Below are positions 52,044 through 59,990 of a stretch of DNA of 64,000 nucleotides, one piece after another. The stretch is from positions 1,364,001-1,428,000 of the forward strand of contig NZ_JAMTCR010000002.1 of NCBI RefSeq assembly GCF_024171945.1, in the 5' to 3' direction. Numbering within the stretch: the first letter of the stretch is position 1; each line of letters starts with the position of its first letter. The translations under genes were made by a program, and so were the position numbers. The notes beneath the pieces are model-generated. The model worked only from the letters and a program-made list of their open reading frames with translations. It ran no database searches and had not been told where the DNA came from. The DNA is from Actinokineospora globicatena (GTDB lineage: Bacteria > Actinomycetota > Actinomycetes > Mycobacteriales > Pseudonocardiaceae).

Positions 52044-52533
52044 TGCCGTCGATCGCCTCCCGCAGGAAGTCGGCGTGCCCGTTGTGCCGCGCGTACTCGT
52101 GGATGAGGTGCAGCATCACCAGCCTCAGCGACACGTCCGACCCCCATCGAGGGAAGTAACCGGTCACATCGAGTGATTCCGCTGCCTGCTCGATCTCGCG
52201 AGAGTGCGCTACCTCGCGCTGCCACGTCGACACTGCCTCGCTGACCGTGGCGCCCTCTAGGTCGAACGCCTGCTGGTAGTCACCGCTGTCTGACCACACC
52301 AACGGCAGGTCTCGGCCGTCGATGACCCTCCGGAACCAGGTCCGCTCTACCTCCGCCATGTGCCGGACCAAACCGAGGAGAGTTAGCTCTGACGGCGGCG
52401 ATGACCTGCGGCGCATGTCCTCCTCTGACACGCCCTCGCACTTCATGGCCAGCGTCGCGCGGTGGAAGTCGAGGTACGCGCGCAGGGTCTCCCGCTCCCC
52501 GCCGGTCAACGGCGGGCTGATCCGGTCACTCAT
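52030..52533 (-). CDS. DinB/DUF664-family protein
   Basis: A 167-aa four-helix protein: LTGGERETLRAYLDFHRATL, LTLLGLVRHMAEVERTWFRR (metal-binding His) and RLVMLHLIHEYARHNGHADF with the H-x3-H pair, followed by LREAIDGTTG. These features are typical of actinobacterial DUF664 proteins, some of which are mycothiol-dependent S-transferases acting on xenobiotics. The ATG at 52533 precedes the conserved domain. It converges with, and overlaps by 14 bp, the zinc-ribbon kinase gene. Confidence 0.9.
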   Translation of the reverse strand: MSDRISPPLTGGERETLRAYLDFHRATLAMKCEGVSEEDMRRRSSPPSELTLLGLVRHMAEVERTWFRRVIDGRDLPLVWSDSGDYQQAFDLEGATVSEAVSTWQREVAHSREIEQAAESLDVTGYFPRWGSDVSLRLVMLHLIHEYARHNGHADFLREAIDGTTGP

Positions 52534-52666
52534 GCCGCAAGCCTCCTCCTCGCCGGACATGCTCCGGCGCGCGCTGTGATCGACCGCACTGACCTGCGCA
52601 AGCAGTCCGCTTGCAGCAGCTAGCACGCGGGCGTACCGTCGGTGGTGGCACGAGGAGGCGGTACCG

Positions 52667-53095
52667 GTGGACGACAACGAGGGCAGTGCGATCGACAAGG
52701 TCGCGGACCTCGGTCGCGGGATCGGCGCGTACATCAAGCAGCAGCGCAACAACGCCGAGATCTCGCTGCGCCAGCTCGCCCGGTTGGCCGGAGTCTCCAA
52801 CCCCTACCTCAGCCAGATCGAACGTGGCCTGCGCAAGCCGAGCGCCGAGATCCTGCAGCAGATCGCCAAGGGGCTGCGGATCTCCGCGGAGGCGCTGTAC
52901 GTGCAGGCCGGGATCCTCGACCTCCCGGCCGGGGGTCCGGTCACCGACGCTGTCCGCGCCGACCGTGACCTGACCGAGCGGCAGAAGCAGGTGCTGATGG
53001 ACGTCTACGAGTCCTTCCGCCGCGAGAACGCTGCCGCCAAGTCCACTGTGGAAGGCCAACAGAGGAGTGACGATGACGCTGCCGAAGACCGATGA
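52667..53095 (+). CDS. XRE-family regulator of the HbhA locus (Rv0474-like)
   Basis: A 142-aa protein with a helix-turn-helix in residues about 18-75 (SLRQLARLAGVSNPYLSQIE, PSAEILQQIAKGLRISAEAL) and a short acidic C-terminal tail. It matches the actinobacterial regulator found directly upstream of hbhA (Rv0474 in M. tuberculosis); the same order is seen here. Start is GTG after GAGGAGGCGG. The gene overlaps the next one by 23 bp, implying coupled translation. It probably regulates its own operon. Confidence 0.88.
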   Translation: MDDNEGSAIDKVADLGRGIGAYIKQQRNNAEISLRQLARLAGVSNPYLSQIERGLRKPSAEILQQIAKGLRISAEALYVQAGILDLPAGGPVTDAVRADRDLTERQKQVLMDVYESFRRENAAAKSTVEGQQRSDDDAAEDR

Positions 53096-53690
53096 CGTCC
53101 GCAAGGCCGGTGGGCAGGCCGTTGCCGCGGTGAACACCGCGATCGAGCAGGCCCGCACCCCGCTGCTCGCCGCGCTAGGCGCCGGTGACCTCGCCGCGAA
53201 GGCGGTCGTGGACGCGGTGCAGAAGGCCAAGGCGCGCGCCGAGACGACCCCGGGCGAGCTGCGCGGCAAGTTCGACCCGGCCGAGCTGCGCAAGCTCGTC
53301 GAGGAGTACACCGCCGCCGCGTTCCGGCTCTACCAGGGCCTTGCCGAGCACGGCGAGGGCGCGCTCGACAAGCTGCGCGCGCAGCCGCAGGTCAAGAAGC
53401 TGGAGGAGGCCATCGAGGCCGCGCAGGTCCGGGTCGGTGTCGCCGCCGGTGACGCCAAGACCCTGGCCGAGGACGTGCTGGCCAAGGTGACCGGCAAGAC
53501 CCGCGAGGCGGGCGAGAAGGCCGCTGAGACGGCCGAGACGGTCGCCGCCGAGGTGGCCGAGGCCGTGCTGGACGCGGGTGACGAGGTGGCCGAGGAGGCC
53601 CGCAGCGCGACCCGCCGGGTCGCGAACCGCACCGCCCCCGCGACCAAGCCCGCCGCCCGCAAGCCTGCCACCAAGCCGACCACCAAGTGA
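53073..53690 (+). CDS. hbhA: Heparin-binding hemagglutinin-like (HbhA) protein
   Basis: A 205-aa mostly helical protein, Ala/Glu/Lys-rich with coiled-coil heptads (AAFRLYQGLAEHGEGALDKL, AIEAAQVRVGVAAGDAKTLA), ending in a Lys/Pro/Ala tail (ATKPAARKPATKPTTK). In mycobacteria this protein sits at the surface and in lipid inclusions, and its methylated lysine tail binds heparan sulfate. The tail here is shorter and poorer in lysine, so adhesion is uncertain. The ATG at 53073 follows AGAGGAG. Neighbours match Rv0474 and Rv0476. Confidence 0.85.
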   Translation: MTLPKTDDVRKAGGQAVAAVNTAIEQARTPLLAALGAGDLAAKAVVDAVQKAKARAETTPGELRGKFDPAELRKLVEEYTAAAFRLYQGLAEHGEGALDKLRAQPQVKKLEEAIEAAQVRVGVAAGDAKTLAEDVLAKVTGKTREAGEKAAETAETVAAEVAEAVLDAGDEVAEEARSATRRVANRTAPATKPAARKPATKPTTK

Positions 53691-53774
53691 CTCGACTGGA
53701 CCCCGTGCGCCTCCCCCGGGTGAGCGCGCGGGGTCTTGTGGTGGATTCGGGCGGATCGCACGTAGGCTGACGAG

Positions 53775-54068
53775 GTGCCACCTACCGCGTACTTGATCCT
53801 GAGGGTCATCGACTGGGCCGCCGTGCCCGTCGCGGCCTTCGCGTTCATCCACGCGCTGCTGCAGCGGCCGGACGCGTATTCGGCCGCTGAGCGCTTGAGC
53901 AAACCCGCGTGGGTCGGTATCACCGCGGGGGCCACCGCCGCACTGCTGCTGTTCAGCTTCGCCAGCACCGGCTGGATCCTCTGGACCGCGGGTCTCGTGG
54001 CGGCGCTCGTGTACATCGTCGACGTGCGGCCGAAGCTGATCGAGGTGCAGCGCGGCCAGCGGTGGTGA
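53775..54068 (+). CDS. DUF2516 membrane protein (Rv0476-like)
   Basis: A 97-aa protein with helices near residues 5-27 (YLILRVIDWAAVPVAAFAFI), 45-65 and 68-82 (WILWTAGLVAALVYIVDVRP), and the family motif KPAWVGITAGA. DUF2516 proteins are short actinobacterial membrane proteins encoded after hbhA; their role is unknown. The GTG start is 85 bp after the HbhA-like gene, and the stop overlaps the next gene by 4 bp. Confidence 0.9.
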   Translation: MPPTAYLILRVIDWAAVPVAAFAFIHALLQRPDAYSAAERLSKPAWVGITAGATAALLLFSFASTGWILWTAGLVAALVYIVDVRPKLIEVQRGQRW

Positions 54069-54799
54069 TTGCCCGCGCTTACGGCTCGGGAGAACCACGC
54101 ACGATCGTTGTCCCGGGGTTGGGCGCCACCGCGGGCGAGGCTCGCATCCCGGCGTCAGGCCTACCTGGCACGCGGATTGTGTTGACCCTTCCTTCGCACG
54201 CTGACGCTACCGACGCGCCGTTGGACTACTGGCGCTATCCCGCGATCGCCGATGACGTTTCCAGTGCCCTTGACGGCGCGCGGCAGGCCATAGGTGTCTC
54301 GCTAGGGGCGGGAGCCCTCAGTAACCTCATTTCCCGCTCTCCTGACACGCTCGACCGGGTCGTGTTGATGCTGCCCGCCGCTCTTACGAAGCCGAGGCCT
54401 CCAGCTTCTGCCGCGCACGTGCTGGAGATGTCTACAGCGGCTCTCAACGGCGATCGGGAACGTCTGCGCGCTCTTGTCGCGGCCGACGCGCCTGGCGGCT
54501 TGGACGACTACGTCGATGACCGCACGGACGCACTTCTTCGATTGGGTCCGGCACTGGACGCCGTCGCCACCCAAATCCCGGTGCCTGATCCGGCGGCACT
54601 CCTGCATGTCTCGGCCGAAATACTTGTTGTTGCCGCAACTGGTGACTTGTTGCACCCAGCGGAGACCGCCCACGAGGCGGTGGCCGCCTTCCCGAAAGCG
54701 ACCCTGGTCCAGTTCGACTCGCCCGCGCCAATGGTCACCCACCGGCGCGAGTTGCGGGCACTGCTCGTCGACTTCCTCGGCGTACCCTCTGCCGGGTGA
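54065..54799 (+). CDS. Alpha/beta-hydrolase-like protein
   Basis: A 244-aa protein with an alpha/beta-hydrolase layout: TIVVPGLGATAGEAR, the nucleophile elbow IGVSLGAGALS (G-x-S-x-G), LDRVVLMLPAALTKP, and near the end ILVVAATGDLLHPAE followed by a late His-Arg. It most likely hydrolyses an ester or amide in the cytosol, but the substrate is unknown and one triad residue is not obvious. It overlaps both neighbours by 4 bp. Codon usage is less GC-biased than in the HbhA genes. Confidence 0.75.
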   Translation: MIARAYGSGEPRTIVVPGLGATAGEARIPASGLPGTRIVLTLPSHADATDAPLDYWRYPAIADDVSSALDGARQAIGVSLGAGALSNLISRSPDTLDRVVLMLPAALTKPRPPASAAHVLEMSTAALNGDRERLRALVAADAPGGLDDYVDDRTDALLRLGPALDAVATQIPVPDPAALLHVSAEILVVAATGDLLHPAETAHEAVAAFPKATLVQFDSPAPMVTHRRELRALLVDFLGVPSAG

Positions 54800-55335
54800 C
54801 CTGGACCATCGCCGGAACCCTCACCGTTCTCCCCGCCGCGGAACACCCCGAACTGCTCGCCGACCCCGTTGCCAAGGCTCTAGTGGCACTCGACGCCAGT
54901 CGCGTCGGTGTCGCCGAGATCGATCCGGATCTCGCTGACACTGCCGCCTTCTGTGAGCACTACGGCTCACCGCTGAGCGCTTCGGCTAACTGCGTGGTCG
55001 TACTCGGCAAGCGGGGTGGCGACGAGCGGCTCGCGGCGTGTTTGGTGCTGGCGACCACGCGGGCTGACGTCAACGGTGTGCTCCGTAGACGCCTAGACGT
55101 ACGCAAGGCCTCCTTCGCGCCGATGGAGCTAGCTGTGGAGCAGAGCAGAATGGCCTACGGCGGCATCACACCGGTGGGGCTGCCGCACGAGTGGCCGTTG
55201 TACGTAGACGCTGCCGTTGCCGCTGCCCCGGAACTCGTGATCGGTAGCGGCATCCGGGGTAGCAAGCTGCTCGTGCCAGGTGACTTGATGGCCGCGCTAC
55301 CGGGCGCGGAGGTAGTCGAAAACCTCGCCCGATAG
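54796..55335 (+). CDS. YbaK/EbsC-family aminoacyl-tRNA deacylase-like protein
   Basis: A 179-aa YbaK/ProX-like protein: CEHYGSPLSASANCVVVLGK, an LATTRADVNGVLRRRLD block, the family signature APMELAVEQSRMAYGGITPV and the end GSGIRGSKLLVPGDLM. Relatives remove wrongly attached amino acids from tRNA (Cys-tRNAPro, Ala-tRNAPro). Start is GTG with a 4-bp overlap to the hydrolase gene. Free-standing copies are common in actinobacteria. The exact tRNA target is unknown. Confidence 0.88.
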   Translation: MTWTIAGTLTVLPAAEHPELLADPVAKALVALDASRVGVAEIDPDLADTAAFCEHYGSPLSASANCVVVLGKRGGDERLAACLVLATTRADVNGVLRRRLDVRKASFAPMELAVEQSRMAYGGITPVGLPHEWPLYVDAAVAAAPELVIGSGIRGSKLLVPGDLMAALPGAEVVENLAR

Positions 55336-55355
55336 ACCGAACGAGCGGCGTTGGC

Positions 55356-55371
55356 CCCGACGATCGTCGGG
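55356..55371. promoter_or_regulatory. 16-bp perfect palindrome before the response regulator gene
   Basis: CCCGACGATCGTCGGG lies 20 bp after the YbaK-like stop and 77 bp before the response-regulator start. With no loop it is more likely a dimer-binding site than a terminator; autoregulation by the response regulator is possible. Confidence 0.5.
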
Positions 55372-55447
55372 ATGACGCCACATTCCCTGTTCCACCACGC
55401 TTTCAGTGTGCTTGCATACGCCCCGTGAGCAGGAGAGGGGCTATCAC

Positions 55448-56140
55448 GTGACTACGCAGACCGAGGTTGATGGGACAGTCATCGAGCGAGCGGTGATCCG
55501 AGTGGGGATCGTCGACGACGAACCGATGGCGCGCGCGTTCGTGTCCAAGATCCTGGGCGCGGCCGCGGACGTCGCGGTCGTCGCCGAGGGGGCTGACGGA
55601 GCCGACGCGTTGGAGTTGGTGCGCACGACCGAGCTGGACGTGCTGTTGCTGGACCTGCGCATGCCCAGGATGGATGGGCTGGACGCGCTTCGCGAACTCC
55701 GCAGACAGCCCAGAGTCCCCGCGGTCGTGGTCCTCACGACCTTCCACGCGGACCAGGCGGTCGCCACCGCGCTGCGGCTCGGCGCAAAAGGTTTTCTGCT
55801 CAAGCACATCGAGCCCGCGGAGTTGGTCCGCGCCGTGCGCGTGGCCGCCAACGGCGGCGCCGTGCTCGACCCGACGTTGACCAACGACCTGATGGGCCAC
55901 CTGGCCACCCACCACCTCGACCGCATCGGTGCGGCGGCCGAGGTCACCCGGCTCTCCGCGCGGCTGCGCGACGTGCTGCGGTTGGTGGGGATGGGGCGCA
56001 GCAACGGTGAGATCGCCGAAGAGCTGCGCCTGTCCGACTCCACCGTAAGGGGCTACGTCTCGGAGATCCTCGCCGCGACAGGTTGCGCTAACCGCGTCAC
56101 CGCGGCCGTTCTCGCGCAGCGGGCGGGGTTACTCGACTGA
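55448..56140 (+). CDS. NarL/LuxR-type response regulator, orphan
   Basis: A 230-aa regulator. The receiver domain has DDE at residues 23-25, the phospho-acceptor Asp69 in LLLDLRMPRMDG, a Thr in VVLTTFHADQA and Lys in GAKGFLLK; the output domain is a LuxR helix-turn-helix (GRSNGEIAEELRLSDSTVRG). There is no histidine kinase gene nearby, so its partner is elsewhere. Start GTG follows AGGAGAGGGG. A TTA codon lies three codons from the end, and the last 12 bp overlap the converging LOG gene. Confidence 0.93.
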   Translation: MTTQTEVDGTVIERAVIRVGIVDDEPMARAFVSKILGAAADVAVVAEGADGADALELVRTTELDVLLLDLRMPRMDGLDALRELRRQPRVPAVVVLTTFHADQAVATALRLGAKGFLLKHIEPAELVRAVRVAANGGAVLDPTLTNDLMGHLATHHLDRIGAAAEVTRLSARLRDVLRLVGMGRSNGEIAEELRLSDSTVRGYVSEILAATGCANRVTAAVLAQRAGLLD

Positions 56141-57250
56141 CGCGTAGGTAGCCAGGAACGCGACAGCCTCGGCGGCGTCATCGGTGACCAGGATCCACCG
56201 CTCCGCAGGTCGCCCCTTGGCCAGTTCGCGCACCAACGGCGCGGCCGGGACCTCCTCGGTCCAGAACCGCTCGCCCAGGAACACCATGGGCGCAGCGGGC
56301 CCGACCGAGCCGTAATGGTTCTGGGTGTAGTCCTGGAAGACCTCCTGGACCGTGCCCGCGCTGCCGGGCGTGTAGATGATGCCGCCGGTCGCCACGGTCA
56401 ACAGGCCCTCTTCGCGGACCGAGTTCTCGAAGTACTTCGCGTGCAACTCGCAGAACGGATTTGGCGGTTCATGTCCGTAAAACCAGGTCGGCAAGCCGAT
56501 GGTTCTCGGCTGGTCGCCGGTCGGTAGGTCTACCGCCAAACCTGCTGCCAGCCAGCGACCGATCTCCGCGGGGTCGACCGACCGGCCGCTGCCGAACCTC
56601 GGCGCCGAGGCCAACACCGCCAGCGCGTCATCCACCCCGGACTTGTCAGCGAGTCGGACGCCGAGCGGGACCGCCTCCATCGCACCGGGGCCGCCACCGG
56701 TCAACACGGTGAACCCTGCCTGGCCCAGCTGCACGCCTAGCTCTACCGCGCCGCGGTAGCCCTCAGAGTCACGAGTAAGGGCGTGACCGCCCATGACGGC
56801 GACCGGCATCCCCGTGAGGACGTCGTCGAGTGCCTCGCTGATGCCGTGGTCGTGGAGGCGTTCGGCCAACGCGTGTAGCGGGTCCGGCGGGTGCCCCTGC
56901 TCCTGGGTGTGCTGGTAGATCCGGGCATCGGGTGTGAGTGCGTAGGTCTCCGGCTGGGTAGCGTCAAAACCCTCGAACAGCTCCGCAGGGGTGTAGAGCC
57001 GAGACCGGTACACCTCGTAGGGCAATCCGGGAACCGCTGGGAACAAGAGGGCGCCAGCCGCGTGGGCACGCCGTTGAGTCTCTGGGCGGAGAGTGCAGCC
57101 TAAGAGCAAGGCGCCGTCGAGGGACGTCTTCAGCAGGGAGTCGTCGTCCGGGTCTGTGAGGTCCAACCTAACCAGGACGGTCTTACGCAGGTCCAAGCCG
57201 TTTTCGCGATGCTTACGCAGGCCTGGCAAATCAGCGATCTCGATGCGCAC
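56129..57250 (-). CDS. LOG-family Rossmann protein
   Basis: A 373-aa protein. The C-terminal two thirds form a LOG/lysine-decarboxylase-like Rossmann domain with VAVMGGHALTR, FTVLTGGGPGAMEAV and PGSAGTVQEVFQD, close to the PGGxGTxxE motif of cytokinin-activating phosphoribohydrolases. The N-terminal about 130 residues are an added domain. Most bacterial members act on nucleoside monophosphates. The second glycine of PGGxGT is Ser here. It contains a TTA codon in GALLLGC. It is divergent from the SRPBCC gene with about 40 bp between. Confidence 0.85.
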   Translation of the reverse strand: MRIEIADLPGLRKHRENGLDLRKTVLVRLDLTDPDDDSLLKTSLDGALLLGCTLRPETQRRAHAAGALLFPAVPGLPYEVYRSRLYTPAELFEGFDATQPETYALTPDARIYQHTQEQGHPPDPLHALAERLHDHGISEALDDVLTGMPVAVMGGHALTRDSEGYRGAVELGVQLGQAGFTVLTGGGPGAMEAVPLGVRLADKSGVDDALAVLASAPRFGSGRSVDPAEIGRWLAAGLAVDLPTGDQPRTIGLPTWFYGHEPPNPFCELHAKYFENSVREEGLLTVATGGIIYTPGSAGTVQEVFQDYTQNHYGSVGPAAPMVFLGERFWTEEVPAAPLVRELAKGRPAERWILVTDDAAEAVAFLATYASVE

Positions 57251-57293
57251 GCCGGTAGCCTAAGCATCCCCGGTTGCCGACGTATGGAGAATG

Positions 57294-57728
57294 ATGAACC
57301 AGGTCCAGGCGCTTGCCGAACGTACGATCGCCGCGCCCGTGGATCGCGTACGAGCCGCTGTGGCCGACTACCGGGAAGTCCGACCGCGAATCCTCACGGC
57401 GCACTACAGCGAGTACGAGGTTCGGTCCGGCGGTACCGGTGCGGGCACGGTTGTGCACTGGCGGTTCCAGGCCACGAGCAAGCGGGTGCGCGACTGCCTG
57501 CTCGACGTGAGCGAGCTGAGCTCGGGCGCGCTGGTGGAATCGGACCGAAACTCCACCTTGGTCACCACATGGACCGTAGAGGGCAACGCCACCACCTCAA
57601 CCGTGCGCGTTGCTACTACCTGGGAAGGTGCCAACGGGGTCAAGGGGTTCTTCGAGCGCCTCTTCGCTCCGGCGGGCCTCAAGCGCGTCCACGACGAACA
57701 GCTGGCCAAACTCGCCGCCGAGCTCTAG
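57294..57728 (+). CDS. SRPBCC (polyketide cyclase/START-like) family protein
   Basis: A 144-aa protein of the helix-grip fold: ERTIAAPVDRVRAAVADYRE at the start, the beta-rich centre GAGTVVHWRFQA and TTWTVEGNATTSTVRVATTW, and a long C-terminal helix beginning FFERLFAPAGLKRVHDEQL. The fold holds lipids or aromatic ligands; function is not predictable. The second ATG (57294) is better spaced from GGAG than the first at 57291. Its stop overlaps the converging GNAT gene by 4 bp. Confidence 0.85.
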   Translation: MNQVQALAERTIAAPVDRVRAAVADYREVRPRILTAHYSEYEVRSGGTGAGTVVHWRFQATSKRVRDCLLDVSELSSGALVESDRNSTLVTTWTVEGNATTSTVRVATTWEGANGVKGFFERLFAPAGLKRVHDEQLAKLAAEL

Positions 57729-58552
57729 CCCAACGCCTGCATGAACGGTGCGTGAACGCCTAGGCGGTCGCCCGGGAGTGGGCGACCGCCTAGGGTCATC
57801 AGGTCGCAGCGGAAGGCCGGTGCGAGGCCGCGTTCAGCGAGCCAGCTCGCCAGCTCCGGGTGCTGGTCGTCGACGTCGACCCGGATGGCCCCGCCGACGT
57901 CCGCCGCCAAGTCCGCGATCAGCGCGCGGGCGTCCGCCGGGTTGGTGGCGATGACCGGCCCGACGATGGTGGAGTCCAAGTCGGTCCCAGGACGCCAACT
58001 GGCCGCGTACCCGACGAGGTCGCCGTTCCGCTCGACGACGCGAACGTGGTCGGCGAAGTCGAACAGTCCGGACAGGACGTTGGATCGATCCACTCCGAAC
58101 ACCGCTGTGTCGAGGGTCAGGATGGCCGCCAAATCGCCCCCGCCGGCCGTCCTCGTACGGCCGCTCGGACCGGCGTCGAGCGTGCCGCTGTAGGCGTCGA
58201 CCTCGGCGAGGGACCGGAAACCGAGCCGCTCGTAGAGCGGGCGGCCGAGTGAGGTCGCGTGCAGGTGCACGGTCGCGTCGCCCGCCTCGGCCAGCACGTG
58301 GCTGACCAGGCGGGTGCCGAGGCCCTGGCGGGCGTGGCGAGCGGCCACCAGCACCATGCTGATGGCCGCCACGTCGCCCGAGGTGGTCAGGATCGTGGAC
58401 GCGACGAGGTTGTCGCCCTCGTCGACGATCCCGTAGCCCTGCCCGGTGTCGAGCAGGAACTCCCACTTGCGGTCCTCGTAGGGCCACTCCCGGTCCGCCG
58501 CCAGCTCCAGGCACGGTCTGACGTCGGTAGTGGACAGCGTTCTGACTCTCAT
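57725..58552 (-). CDS. Two-domain GNAT acetyltransferase
   Basis: A 275-aa protein with two GNAT-like halves. The first contains AISMVLVAARHARQGLGTRL, the acetyl-CoA pyrophosphate loop (R-x-x-G-x-G/A), and LYERLGFRSLAEVDAY; the second is degenerate and has GDLVGYAASWRPG and ATNPADARALIADL. Such tandem GNAT proteins acetylate small molecules or proteins; the acceptor is unknown. The ATG at 58552 follows GGGGAGG. It is converging with the SRPBCC gene. Confidence 0.87.
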   Translation of the reverse strand: MRVRTLSTTDVRPCLELAADREWPYEDRKWEFLLDTGQGYGIVDEGDNLVASTILTTSGDVAAISMVLVAARHARQGLGTRLVSHVLAEAGDATVHLHATSLGRPLYERLGFRSLAEVDAYSGTLDAGPSGRTRTAGGGDLAAILTLDTAVFGVDRSNVLSGLFDFADHVRVVERNGDLVGYAASWRPGTDLDSTIVGPVIATNPADARALIADLAADVGGAIRVDVDDQHPELASWLAERGLAPAFRCDLMTLGGRPLPGDRLGVHAPFMQALG

Positions 58553-58811
58553 GGTGCCAACCTCCCCAGTGGTCACACGGGAATCGTGCCGCTCGATTGC
58601 CTTGTGCGGCAAACGATTTAGCGCGCATACTCGGAAATTGGCAGTTCGTCAAACGGCTATCCCGAGTTATCCCCACACCATCGTGTCACTGACGCGGGCC
58701 ACCAACGCGCCTACCGTGGAAATCGGACACCAAACCCGACTCCCCGAGGAAACCGTTGTGCGCCAACACGTTCTCCACCAAGGTCTCCGCCCGAACCTCC
58801 GCCAGGCTCGA

Positions 58812-59687
58812 TCAGAACACCACGGTCTTGTTGCCGTGCAGCAGGATCCGGCCCTCCAGGTGCGCCCGCAGGCCGCGCGCCAGCACGACCTTCTCGATGT
58901 CGCGGCCCTTGCGCACCATGTCCGCGACCGAGTCGCCGTGGCCGACCCGGATCACGTTCTGCTCGACGATCGGACCCTGGTCCAGTTCGGCGGTCACGTA
59001 GTGGCAGGTGGCGCCGATCAGCTTGACGCCGCGCTTGTGCGCCTGGTGGTAGGGCCGCGCGCCGACGAACGAGGGCAGGAAGCTGTGGTGGATGTTGAGC
59101 GCCCGCCCGGCCCAGTCCGCGCACAGCTGCGGGGGCACCACCTGCATGAACCGCGCCAGCACGATCGCGTCCGGGGTGCTGGCGTCGACCAGCTGGCGCA
59201 GCTGCGCGAAGGCGGCGGCCTTGCCCTCGGGGTCGGCGGCGGGGAACGGCACGTGGTGGTACGGGATGCCGTGCGCGCGGGTGATCGGGGCGAGGTCGGT
59301 GTGGTTGCCGACCACCGCGCGGACGTCGACGTCCAGCTCTCCGCTGTGCACCCGGCCGAGCAGGTCGTAGAGGCAGTGCCCCTCCTTCGACACCAGGATC
59401 ACCACCCGGCGGCGCACCCCGGTGTCGACCACGCTCCAGTCGGCGGCCGGGCTCAGCTCGCGCGCCACGGCGGCGAACCGCTCCCGCAGCTCGTCCACCC
59501 CGAACGCGATCGAGTCGGCCCGCACCTCCTGCCTGGTGAAGAACCAGTTGGTCTCCGGATCGGTGTGGTACGCCGCCTCGACGATCCACCCCCCGGCGTC
59601 CGCCAGGAACCCGGCGATCCGCGCGACGATGCCCGTCCGGTCCGGACACCCCAACCTGATCACATAACGACGCTCGTTCGACGGCAC
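58812..59687 (-). CDS. purU: Formyltetrahydrofolate deformylase
   Basis: A 291-aa enzyme. An N-terminal ACT domain (CPDRTGIVARIAGFLADAGG) is followed by the formyltransferase-like catalytic domain with FPAADPEGKAAAF, LARFMQVVPPQL, the active-site block NIHHSFLPSFVGARPY and the Asp in AELDQGPIVEQNV. PurU splits 10-formyl-THF into THF and formate, balancing one-carbon pools and feeding PurT. Length is normal. The GTG at 59687 follows AGGATTGG. It stands alone, downstream of the TipA-like gene on the same strand. Confidence 0.95.
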   Translation of the reverse strand: MPSNERRYVIRLGCPDRTGIVARIAGFLADAGGWIVEAAYHTDPETNWFFTRQEVRADSIAFGVDELRERFAAVARELSPAADWSVVDTGVRRRVVILVSKEGHCLYDLLGRVHSGELDVDVRAVVGNHTDLAPITRAHGIPYHHVPFPAADPEGKAAAFAQLRQLVDASTPDAIVLARFMQVVPPQLCADWAGRALNIHHSFLPSFVGARPYHQAHKRGVKLIGATCHYVTAELDQGPIVEQNVIRVGHGDSVADMVRKGRDIEKVVLARGLRAHLEGRILLHGNKTVVF

Positions 59688-59942
59688 GCGCCAATCCTCG
59701 CAGCTCCTGTCCACTTGGCAGTCCACCCCGGCCGCCTGCGGTTCGCGTGGTCGCTCGCGCACCGGGCGTGGCGTGTCGTCGTGGCGATGCTCCTGAGAGC
59801 ACGTGGTGCCATCGAGAAGTTGTGCCGTGGTGGGTTCTCGGCGGCGCGCTGCGGCCTTGGTGTGCTGCGGGGCGGCGGTGGTCGTGGCGGGCTGGTGCGG
59901 GTTGGTCAACGGTCGTGGGCGATCGTGTTCCGGCGCGGTGTG

Positions 59943-59988
59943 CCGCTGGGTGGCCGGTGGTGGTGTGGCGGCACCGGCCACCCAGCGG
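59943..59988 (-). terminator. 15-bp perfect stem-loop after the TipA-like gene
   Basis: CCGCTGGGTGGCCGG at 59943-59957 pairs with CCGGCCACCCAGCGG at 59974-59988 around a 16-base loop, immediately after the TipA-like stop. The rest of the 303-bp gap to purU shows no gene. Confidence 0.75.
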
Positions 59989-59990
59989 GA

